DNA of 42,486 nucleotides from Brachyspira pilosicoli (GTDB lineage Bacteria; Spirochaetota; Brachyspiria; Brachyspirales; Brachyspiraceae): NCBI RefSeq assembly GCF_008016535.1, contig NZ_SAXY01000020.1, positions 1 to 42,486 of the forward strand, read 5' to 3'. Shown piece by piece: positions 24,437 to 32,318 of this stretch (position 1 is its first letter; each line of letters starts with the position of its first letter). The notes under the pieces were generated by a model. It saw only the letters and a program-made list of their open reading frames with translations, ran no database searches and was not told where the DNA came from. The position numbers and the translations under genes were made by a program.

Positions 24437-26929
24437 TTAAATATAAAATTTTTCTTTTAATGATAAAACCATATCTATATACATTTTTTTTGCTCTACTA
24501 TAATTTTTAATCAATAATTGATTATATATTTTATTTATATAATTATAATAAATATATTTATATATTTCTATATAGTTTTCTAGCTTATTTATATTTTCTA
24601 CTATATTAGGAGCTATTTCATAATACTCAGATATTAGTTTTTCTCCATCTTCATCTTTAATCAAATGTTCATCTCTATAATTATGAAATAACCGTATCTC
24701 ATCACAATCATAATCTTTACCTAAAGCTATATATGTAGCTGTTGTAATAAAACACCATTCAGATTTTTTAAATTGTTTTTCTTCTTTATAATATACATTA
24801 TTCAATTCATTATTTTTATTCTTTTTTATTTCTATCGCTTTTTTTCTACCCTTTAGTTTGTTAAGCTCCACTAAAGATTTTTCATTCTTAAATATTTTAT
24901 AAGATTGTTCATACATATTTATAGCTTCATCATAATCCTCATTTTTATAATATATATTTGCCATAAGTGTTAAAGCAGCATCTTTATTAGATTTAGATAA
25001 AAAAGTTAAAGCCCTTAGTTTATCACCATTATTATAGTATATAAAACCTACTTTATAATATATATCACTTAATTTATTTCTATCTAAATCATTTTTTGAC
25101 AACAAATATTGATACATTACAAGAGAGTTATTATTATATTTTTCGTATACAGAAGTATCTGCTCCACTATTTGAATTTTTGCTATCCACATATATACTTT
25201 TTGCCTTATAAAAATAATAATTTGCCATATCAAGAATAGCATCTGAATTACCCAATGCAGCAGCCATTTTTATATAGCTCATCGATGATTTATCTTTCTC
25301 GGATTTTAATAAAAGAGCATACTCATATGTAATATTTTTGTCAGAACAAATATTAACTAATTTATGAATATTTTTTTTATTAGATATATAACTTTTTATA
25401 TTAATTAATTTATTATATGCCAATGGAGAATTTTTTCTTAAAGATTTTTCATAATATTTTGTAGCTTCAGGCTCATTGTTTAATGAATAATAATAATCTC
25501 CAAGTAATAATAATTCCTTAGCATTAAATGAATATAGCAAATGATAATGTTTTTCTTCTAAATGAAATAGTAATTTACCTAATTGTATAGCATTGATATT
25601 TAATTCATGTTGAAAATTTGCTAAAGCTAATTTTTGGCATATAGATGCTTTATCATCATAATAAAAATTTTTTATATAATCTAAACTATCTTTTGATAAC
25701 AGCTTGTTATTAAATTGTTCTTTGTAAAGTTTATTAATATATAAAAAGTCATTGTCTTCATTGATTAATTTTTGAGATATTTCCTCAGCTTTATTATTAT
25801 CATTAGAATACAAAAAATTTAAATATGATTTTTGCATATTATATTTGTATCCGTCTTTTAATTTTAATTTTTTACCAATGAATTTTTTTTCCATTTGATT
25901 TTCTAAATCGTAAAAATACTTCTCAATTTGTTTTACCAATCTATAAAATTTTTGATTAGTTTTATTTAAAATATCCAATTCATTTAATATATCATCTTTA
26001 ATATTTTTAATAATATTTTCTATATTTTTATCTGATAATTTAACTATATCTTCATTAACTTTTCCTAATATACTTTCTTTTTGATTTACTAAATTAGAAC
26101 ATTGAAAAATAACATTTGAATATTCAAATATATACTTATCTGCAAAACTATAGTTTTTATTTACCAAATCATCTCTAGCTGAAATATAATTTTTTAAACT
26201 ATCAATATCTTTATATATTTTGATCTCATATTTATCACACAATTTTTTATTGTTATTATTTTGAGAGTATAATAAAATATATGCATCCAAATTTTTTTGC
26301 AATAATTCAAAATTAAATTTGTTTATAGAATCATCAGTTAAAATTAAAACATCTAAAAATTGAAATAAATATTTACTGTATTCAAAATCCATAGATGAAG
26401 GGAAATGAATGAACACCGTATTTGATAAATTAATATTTTCAGAAATAGCCGCACACTTTACAAAACTTTTTAAATTTAATTTATAATCAAAACTTTTTTT
26501 TGTAATATGGTAATAATCTTTTCTATCCATCATCACAATATTATCTATATTATTAATTATTCTTACTTCATCATTTTCATTTCCATTGTATATAACAATT
26601 GGAAACATATAATTATATATTTTTTTATTGTAAAAACTATGCATTATATTTAAATATGACTCATCTTTATTATTTGGAATAATTCCAACTATTGTTTTTC
26701 CAATTAATTCAGGGATTTTTATTAAAAATTTTATGCTTTCTATTATATTAGAACACTCATATATAAAATCTTGTTTTCTAGTATAAAAAGTTTTATTAAA
26801 AGAATTAAATAATTTATTATATATATTATCCTCTATAATATTAGAATATTCTTCAAATTCTGATGCAATATCTTTATTTTCAATAAAAAAGTTAGATAAT
26901 ATATTTATGTCTTTTTCTACATCATTCAT
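24437..26929 (-). CDS. Pseudo-GTPase / TPR-Sel1 repeat / CFI-box protein
   Basis: An 830-aa protein, last in the dynamin operon and 4 bp after the 427-aa GTPase gene. Residues about 1-260 look like a degenerate copy of the neighbouring GTPase domain: GKTIVGIIPNNKDESYLN (78-94) aligns with NKTVIGIGGKFSSGKSRFIN, but GxxxxGKS is lost; later MFPIVIYNG parallels SIPTYIING. A coiled-coil helix region follows, then TPR/Sel1-type repeats (about 440-700; e.g. LLLGDYYYSLNNEPEATKYY and LMANIYYKNEDYDEAINMY). The C-terminus has a CFI-box, WCFITTATYIALG...RLFHNYRDEHL (from Trp725). CFI-box function is unknown to me. It could act as an adaptor or sensor for the GTPases. The stretch to the convergent NYN gene (24273-24436) holds nothing recognisable. 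Confidence 0.75.
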   Translation of the reverse strand: MNDVEKDINILSNFFIENKDIASEFEEYSNIIEDNIYNKLFNSFNKTFYTRKQDFIYECSNIIESIKFLIKIPELIGKTIVGIIPNNKDESYLNIMHSFYNKKIYNYMFPIVIYNGNENDEVRIINNIDNIVMMDRKDYYHITKKSFDYKLNLKSFVKCAAISENINLSNTVFIHFPSSMDFEYSKYLFQFLDVLILTDDSINKFNFELLQKNLDAYILLYSQNNNNKKLCDKYEIKIYKDIDSLKNYISARDDLVNKNYSFADKYIFEYSNVIFQCSNLVNQKESILGKVNEDIVKLSDKNIENIIKNIKDDILNELDILNKTNQKFYRLVKQIEKYFYDLENQMEKKFIGKKLKLKDGYKYNMQKSYLNFLYSNDNNKAEEISQKLINEDNDFLYINKLYKEQFNNKLLSKDSLDYIKNFYYDDKASICQKLALANFQHELNINAIQLGKLLFHLEEKHYHLLYSFNAKELLLLGDYYYSLNNEPEATKYYEKSLRKNSPLAYNKLINIKSYISNKKNIHKLVNICSDKNITYEYALLLKSEKDKSSMSYIKMAAALGNSDAILDMANYYFYKAKSIYVDSKNSNSGADTSVYEKYNNNSLVMYQYLLSKNDLDRNKLSDIYYKVGFIYYNNGDKLRALTFLSKSNKDAALTLMANIYYKNEDYDEAINMYEQSYKIFKNEKSLVELNKLKGRKKAIEIKKNKNNELNNVYYKEEKQFKKSEWCFITTATYIALGKDYDCDEIRLFHNYRDEHLIKDEDGEKLISEYYEIAPNIVENINKLENYIEIYKYIYYNYINKIYNQLLIKNYSRAKKMYIDMVLSLKEKFYI

Positions 26930-26933
26930 ATTT

Positions 26934-28217
26934 TTAACCCTTTTTTACTATATTAGAAAAAGATGTATAAATCTTATTAGATACATCTTTAAATTTATAC
27001 TTTGAAAGCTTGATATTACTAATATAATTAGAAATATCGAAATACAAAGCAGTTAATGCCTTTATATATAAAGGCTCTTCTGAAATATAAATATTCTTTG
27101 ATATCATATCTTTCATTTTGAAATAATCTGTAAGCATATTATCCATTTTTTTATTAATTGTAGTAACTATATTATAAATATTTCTCATAATATCTTCATT
27201 TTTATTTTGATAACTCTCAGCATCATCTAGGAATTTTAATAATTTTGCCTCTTTGTCATATTTGGTATTATAATATTCTTTTGAAGAATATGGTATTACA
27301 TCATAAAATTTGATCTTATTTTCTTTTAGAATTATTTTAGTTTTATCTATACTATCATACATAGCTTTAGCATTATTAGGATTTGGATATGCTTCATCGC
27401 ATTTATTAAATATAAATAATATATCATTTTTATAATTTAATGTTTTTATGAACTCAACATCTTTATTATCAATAACCCCATCTTTAATCTTCATTAGCCA
27501 TATAATAAAATCTGACCCTCTTAATTGTTCTCTAGCCTGCTCAGCATCTGCTATTTTATTGCTATTGATATTAGAATCATCTTTAGAGTATCCTGGTGTA
27601 TCCAATATAGCAACATTTTTATATGGGAAACTACTAGAAGAAATTAGAATATTATCTATTATATATCTAAAACCTATTTTATATTTTTTATAAAATTTAT
27701 GTGTTAGTGCCTCTAATTCTTCTTTAGTAAGTATGATTTCAGTATTATTCTTAGTAAATGCTTTTATCTCTTGTTCCTTACCATTTATTATATATGTAGG
27801 AATTGAAGTAGTTGGTACTTGTGCTTCAGGTAAAATGTATAAATTCATAATAGAATTAATAAATCTAGATTTACCAGAACTAAATTTCCCACCTATTCCA
27901 ATTACTGTTTTATTTTGTAAAGATATCATTCTGTTGCTTTTGCTAATTTTATCACTAATATTTAAAAGCTCATTATATAATTTAATTTCGCCACCTAATC
28001 TTATAGAAGAAAAAGAATTCATAAAACTAGTATTTAAAGTTCTATTCAAAATCTGAAAATCTTTATAAAAAGTATTTTTTTGTATAGAAGAAATTTTAGA
28101 TATTAATTCGATACTTTTAATTGGATCATTTAAAATAGTATCTCTATCATCTTCATAATTATAGTTATTAGTAACATCATTAATATCATCTGCCTCATTT
28201 ATATCATTAAATCCCAT
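26934..28217 (-). CDS. Dynamin-like GTPase, short form
   Basis: A 427-aa GTPase with a dynamin-superfamily G domain: P-loop GKFSSGKS (110-117), switch I threonines in PTTSIPTY (136-142), DTPG (206-209) and NKCD (271-274), all intact. About 110 N-terminal residues are helical and acidic; the C-terminal 100 residues are helical but too short for a full stalk. There is no obvious membrane segment. It begins 14 bp after the interrupted GTPase and ends 4 bp before the 830-aa gene. A true ATG at 28217 is used. It may be a partner that co-assembles with the longer dynamins. Confidence 0.85.
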   Translation of the reverse strand: MGFNDINEADDINDVTNNYNYEDDRDTILNDPIKSIELISKISSIQKNTFYKDFQILNRTLNTSFMNSFSSIRLGGEIKLYNELLNISDKISKSNRMISLQNKTVIGIGGKFSSGKSRFINSIMNLYILPEAQVPTTSIPTYIINGKEQEIKAFTKNNTEIILTKEELEALTHKFYKKYKIGFRYIIDNILISSSSFPYKNVAILDTPGYSKDDSNINSNKIADAEQAREQLRGSDFIIWLMKIKDGVIDNKDVEFIKTLNYKNDILFIFNKCDEAYPNPNNAKAMYDSIDKTKIILKENKIKFYDVIPYSSKEYYNTKYDKEAKLLKFLDDAESYQNKNEDIMRNIYNIVTTINKKMDNMLTDYFKMKDMISKNIYISEEPLYIKALTALYFDISNYISNIKLSKYKFKDVSNKIYTSFSNIVKKG

Positions 28218-28231
28218 TTTATACCTTTAAA

Positions 28232-29581
28232 TTAATTTATTTCATTTAACAAAGCCTTAGATTTTTTTACAATATCTATGTATTTTTTATATTCTTCAAT
28301 AGCTTTTTCTTTATTGCCTAAACTCTTTATAATATTATTTATATTATTTTCTAAATCTTTTGAAATTTCATCTACAAAATTAGATGATATAATATTTAAA
28401 TTATTTTCTATCTTTTTATTTATAGTATCTAAATTATTTTGTATATCTTCTCTCATACTATCCAATAATCTAGAATATTGAAACTTCAAATCTGCTACAT
28501 CATTTCCTTTTAATAATCCAGACGAAGAAAAAACGTTAACAATTTCATCTATATATTTTTTATATTCTATTTTTATTTCAGGTATTGTTATTTTCTTTAA
28601 TGCATTTTCTATAGGCATTATTATATCATTTTCATTAAAATTTTTACTTTTTTTATCAACAATATCCACAACTATTCCTTTAATACTTCTTCTTAGTTCC
28701 TGAATATCAAATAATTTATTAAATTCATCATTAATAATTTTATAACATTTATTTGCATACTTACTAAAATTATTAGATACCTCAGAAAGAGCTACAGTTT
28801 TTTCTGTTATTGTAATATTATAATACTCTGTTTTTAACCCAAAAATACCCGTTTTTCTCTTTTCCTGCTTATTATATTTATGAACATCTTCTTTTAATTC
28901 TTCAAAATTAAACATTTCCTTATGAATTCTATCTTTTATTAAATTAATATACTTTTTTGAATCTGTATTAACACTATCAAATGTAGATTGAATTCTTATT
29001 CTAAGTGAATTAAGTTTTTTAATAATATTTTCTTTTTCTTCTTCCAAACCTCTTATATCAGCATTCTCTATTTTATCTAAATTATTAGTTAAAATAATAT
29101 TAATGTCTTCCAATTCTCTCAATACTTGTGCAATCTTTACATCTGTATATTCATTAATTTTAGTTTCTATAATCTTATCTTTTTCTTCGATTATGGGGAT
29201 TAAACATTTTAATTTAATACTATCAATTCCAGCCAATGTGAATAAATTTTTATAAGATTCATCAAAATTATAAAACTTTTCTTTCATATTATTAATAGCA
29301 TCATTAACATCAGGAGGATAATCTAAATTATTTTTTTTACAAATACCAGCTCTATAGAACATAGAAGATATAAATTTAGGAGGTAGAGAATCTTTTAATT
29401 TTTCCGCTACATTATACTTATCACTAAAATAATTTTTAATTTGTTCGCTAGCATTTTCTCTTAAACTTTTTACAGTTATAGAAAGCACTTTATTAAAATC
29501 TAAATTACGAGTATTACCTCTTTCATTGTAATCTAATAATGCAAAATCTAACATGCTGCCAACTACAAATATATGATTCAC
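28232..29581 (-). CDS. Distal fragment of the interrupted dynamin-like GTPase
   Basis: 449 codons open after the TAA, with a possible GTG start and no ribosome-binding site. It carries the G4-like end of the G domain (FVVGSMLDF) and a long helical stalk region with charged coiled-coil segments. By itself it lacks the P-loop and could not bind GTP. Expression would need read-through or re-initiation. Confidence 0.6.
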   Translation of the reverse strand: MNHIFVVGSMLDFALLDYNERGNTRNLDFNKVLSITVKSLRENASEQIKNYFSDKYNVAEKLKDSLPPKFISSMFYRAGICKKNNLDYPPDVNDAINNMKEKFYNFDESYKNLFTLAGIDSIKLKCLIPIIEEKDKIIETKINEYTDVKIAQVLRELEDINIILTNNLDKIENADIRGLEEEKENIIKKLNSLRIRIQSTFDSVNTDSKKYINLIKDRIHKEMFNFEELKEDVHKYNKQEKRKTGIFGLKTEYYNITITEKTVALSEVSNNFSKYANKCYKIINDEFNKLFDIQELRRSIKGIVVDIVDKKSKNFNENDIIMPIENALKKITIPEIKIEYKKYIDEIVNVFSSSGLLKGNDVADLKFQYSRLLDSMREDIQNNLDTINKKIENNLNIISSNFVDEISKDLENNINNIIKSLGNKEKAIEEYKKYIDIVKKSKALLNEIN

Positions 29582-29599
29582 TGCAGCAGATGGTAATCT

Positions 29600-29602
29600 T
29601 TA
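29600..29602 (-). other. Premature TAA in the dynamin gene
   Basis: The codons around it read ATT-ATT-TAA-AGA-TTA on the minus strand, in one frame with both halves. A single T-to-A change would give Lys and restore the protein. Confidence 0.8.
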
Positions 29603-30448
29603 AATAATTAACTGCATATCTGAAGCATCTAAAAAACTAGAAGATTGTGATAACACAAAAACAACATGACACTCAGATAAAAAAATTTCTGTTACTAAAC
29701 TTCTAGAGAGAACAGTGTCATCCAATCCTGGTGTATCAACTATTTGAATATCTTTAAGATCTTCATCATTAACTTTAATATATACTTCAACATTTTTAAC
29801 AATAGGTGTATATATTCCATCTTCCCCTACATAAGCATTCATTATTTCTCCAATAGCTGAAGCTTCATTTTCACCTAAAATTTCTTCTTTACCTAATTTG
29901 TCTAAAATACCTTTGCGATTTTTAGTAAAAATCATATTATAAATTTCATAAGAACTTTCTAATTCTTTGTAGAATGGAGTATTTGGATTAATTAAATTTT
30001 GATTATACATTTCATCATCTTTTGCTTGTATTTTGTTTTCTTCTTCTTTTATACTCTTAAATTTATATGCCTTATCTTCTATGTTTTTCCATTCATCCTC
30101 ATTATAAAAAGTAACTTTAATATACTCTTTCTCCCCAAAATTAATTCTGGTTAAATTAGCCGTTTTAGGAGTAGCGGCTGTAGGAAGTATATTATTACCA
30201 TCAAAAAGTAATGCATTAACGAAAGAAGACTTTCCTGCTTTCATTTTACCGATAATACCTATTTTCAATAATCTATTATCAGATTTTATTTTATTTATAT
30301 CATTTTCTATTAATTTACAACTACTAATTAAACTTTCTATGTTATTAGATTGAACAAATTTTATGTTTTCAAAATTAGTAATTATAGTGTTTATAGCATT
30401 AATAAATTTATTATCTTTATCATTCATATTATACATAATAATCCTCAT
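29600..30448 (-). CDS. Proximal fragment of the interrupted dynamin-like GTPase
   Basis: 282 codons with the P-loop, switch I and DTPG motifs, ending at SFLDASDMQLII. It lacks the base-specificity motif and stalk, so it is not expected to be a functional GTPase. It overlaps the upstream 566-aa gene by four bases (ATGA), indicating coupled translation. Confidence 0.6.
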   Translation of the reverse strand: MRIIMYNMNDKDNKFINAINTIITNFENIKFVQSNNIESLISSCKLIENDINKIKSDNRLLKIGIIGKMKAGKSSFVNALLFDGNNILPTAATPKTANLTRINFGEKEYIKVTFYNEDEWKNIEDKAYKFKSIKEEENKIQAKDDEMYNQNLINPNTPFYKELESSYEIYNMIFTKNRKGILDKLGKEEILGENEASAIGEIMNAYVGEDGIYTPIVKNVEVYIKVNDEDLKDIQIVDTPGLDDTVLSRSLVTEIFLSECHVVFVLSQSSSFLDASDMQLII

Positions 30449-32145
30449 ATCATTATATTATTTATATTTTCTATATCTATATTTAATTGAGATAAATTTG
30501 TTTCATATTTTTTTCTTTCTTCTTCAGATTTATTTTTTATAGAATTTATAGCATCTTCTTTTGATTGTATTAATTTTTTAGCCTCTTCTTTAATTTTTTT
30601 TATTCCTTCAGTTTCCATTTCTTTAAAATTATTATCAATATCTATTTTAACTCGGTTTACAATCTGAGGAATCACATCTACAACAATTTTTGATTCTAAA
30701 TCATCTAACTTCAATTTGCTTTCAATAGAAAAGACTAAATTTAGAATATCTGGTAAAAATACTATTATAAGTTCCATCCATGGTGCAACAACATCTGTAG
30801 CTATAGCTAATCCTGCTAATAAATTTTTTGTTTCTTTACTATATTTTATACTATTGTCATCATTATCTGATTTTTTTATTTTTTTTGTATTTTCTTCTAT
30901 ATGTTTGGATATTTGAGTAACAGAGCTAAAAACATTTTTTATACGATTTGTAATATTTTTAGCTTCAATAATACCTTTAGTTTTTATTTCCAGTCCTTGT
31001 ACAAAATGATGAAAACTATTATTAAAAGTGTTATTAACAGATGATACCCAAATAGGTCTTAATATATCAATTACAGATTGTTCAAATTTCTTAGCATCTC
31101 CATTTGCAGCATAGCTAGCTAGGAATTTTGCATTGTTGACTAATTCTCTTTCAAAGTCAACCAATATATTTGGTATGTCTTCATTAAATATTTTATTGTG
31201 TAGTTTATATTCTTGCCTAGTTATTTGTTCTTCTATATCTTTTTTTTCTTGCTCCAAATTTCTAATTTGATTGTTCAATTCATAATCATTGAAATATAAA
31301 CCATCTTTAATACTTTCTAAATATACTGAAATATTAGATTTTATATTTAACAATAAAGGCTTGAATTTACTCTCAAAAATAACATCAAAATTCATAGAAT
31401 TCACTAAATGAAGAATTTTTTCTTTAATATCATTATCATCTCTATTAAAGTAAACACACTCTATCTTTTCTTTAAATATATTTTCAACAGTATCTTTTAT
31501 TTTATTTTTTATATTTTCTATATCTTTTAACTTTCTATCAGATTTAGTTATAGCAACTGCCAAACAAGAATTATAGTTTTTTATTTCTTTTAAAAAACCA
31601 ATACTCTCATTATTTATGTCTCCATCTTCACTGCTTATAACAAAAATATATCCTCCTGCCTGATCTATATACTGTATTATAGCTTTATTATGATCTTCAA
31701 TATTAGAATTAATTCCAGGCATATCAACAAAAATTATATTATTATTTTCTAATAAAAAATTATTATTTACATAATATTTAGCATAATAGAAATCTCTGCT
31801 GCTTACTTTTGTATTTAAAGCTTCATCTAATGATAATTTTAATATGCTAGTATCCTTTTTTAAAAACTCAGCATGTTCATTTTTATCTGTATAAAATAAT
31901 TCAGTAGCTATTGATGTTTCAGGAGAAGTATTTTCCTCCAAAACATATCTATTTAATAAAGTATTTAATATACAAGTTTTACCAGCATTAAATTTCCCTA
32001 TAAGAACAATTTTAAGCTTATATTCTTCTAAGCATTTAATAGTATCATCAATATTATTTATAATTGCTTTATCGGTAGAATATTTTAAATAAATATTTTT
32101 GATTTTTTCTAAAATATTAATGTATTCTAATTTTTTGATATACAT
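30445..32145 (-). CDS. Dynamin-like GTPase with hydrophobic paddle, first gene of operon
   Basis: A 566-aa bacterial dynamin-like protein. The G domain has P-loop GKFNAGKT (50-57), SPETSIATE (switch I, about 74-82), DMPG (141-144) and TKSD (200-203). Helical stalk segments with coiled-coil character lie around 290-325 and 505-560. A hydrophobic stretch at 442-474 (AGLAIATDVVAPWMELIIVF) is the expected membrane-inserting paddle. AGGA precedes the ATG by 9 nt. It opens the leftward operon from the promoter at 32202-32175 and overlaps the next GTPase by ATGA. Bacterial dynamins work in pairs, often with membrane fission, repair or phage defence roles (family knowledge). Confidence 0.88.
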   Translation of the reverse strand: MYIKKLEYINILEKIKNIYLKYSTDKAIINNIDDTIKCLEEYKLKIVLIGKFNAGKTCILNTLLNRYVLEENTSPETSIATELFYTDKNEHAEFLKKDTSILKLSLDEALNTKVSSRDFYYAKYYVNNNFLLENNNIIFVDMPGINSNIEDHNKAIIQYIDQAGGYIFVISSEDGDINNESIGFLKEIKNYNSCLAVAITKSDRKLKDIENIKNKIKDTVENIFKEKIECVYFNRDDNDIKEKILHLVNSMNFDVIFESKFKPLLLNIKSNISVYLESIKDGLYFNDYELNNQIRNLEQEKKDIEEQITRQEYKLHNKIFNEDIPNILVDFERELVNNAKFLASYAANGDAKKFEQSVIDILRPIWVSSVNNTFNNSFHHFVQGLEIKTKGIIEAKNITNRIKNVFSSVTQISKHIEENTKKIKKSDNDDNSIKYSKETKNLLAGLAIATDVVAPWMELIIVFLPDILNLVFSIESKLKLDDLESKIVVDVIPQIVNRVKIDIDNNFKEMETEGIKKIKEEAKKLIQSKEDAINSIKNKSEEERKKYETNLSQLNIDIENINNIMI

Positions 32146-32174
32146 AAAATAATCCTATAAACATATCATTTCTT

Positions 32175-32202
32175 ATTATATTATAAATTCATAAATAATC
32201 AA
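32175..32202 (-). promoter_or_regulatory. Promoter of the dynamin operon
   Basis: On the minus strand TTGATT (32202-32197), 16 bp, TATAAT (32180-32175), about 30 bp before the ATG at 32145. An overlapping second TATAAT (32185-32180) is also present but is too close to the -35. Confidence 0.5.
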
Positions 32203-32244
32203 TGTAATAAATTTATAAATAATAAATTTTTTATAGTATTTCTA

Positions 32245-32290
32245 TAATAAAAAATGACTGCCTACCTTAATTATAGTAAACAGCCATTTT
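32245..32290 (-). terminator. Terminator of the oxidoreductase operon
   Basis: On the minus strand AAAATGGCTG (32290-32281) pairs with CAGTCATTTT (32260-32251), one pair being G-U, and a run of T follows. It lies 29 bp after the stop at 32319. Confidence 0.75.
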
Positions 32291-32318
32291 TTTATTTATA
32301 TTCTAAGCTATTAATTTA

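Larger units (their letters stand above)
28232..30448 (-). pseudogene. Dynamin-like GTPase interrupted by one in-frame TAA
   Basis: Read through, this is one ~738-aa dynamin-family protein. The G domain has P-loop GKMKAGKS (67-74), PTAATPKT (89-96) and DTPG (238-241), then QLII-stop-RLPSAAVNHIFVVGSMLD continuing in the same frame. The two halves are exactly in phase (289 codons from start to the downstream GTG), so the defect is one TAA, most simply AAA to TAA (Lys). The C-terminal half is long helices, fitting a dynamin stalk. The 5' end overlaps the 566-aa gene by ATGA; Met5 (30436) has a better GAGGA site. Sequencing error, a genuine loss, or read-through are the alternatives. Confidence 0.85.

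Noticed and set aside
24437-32145. Prophage or conjugative element
   Set aside because: No integrase, capsid, tail, relaxase or attachment repeats; only the IS pair on one side.
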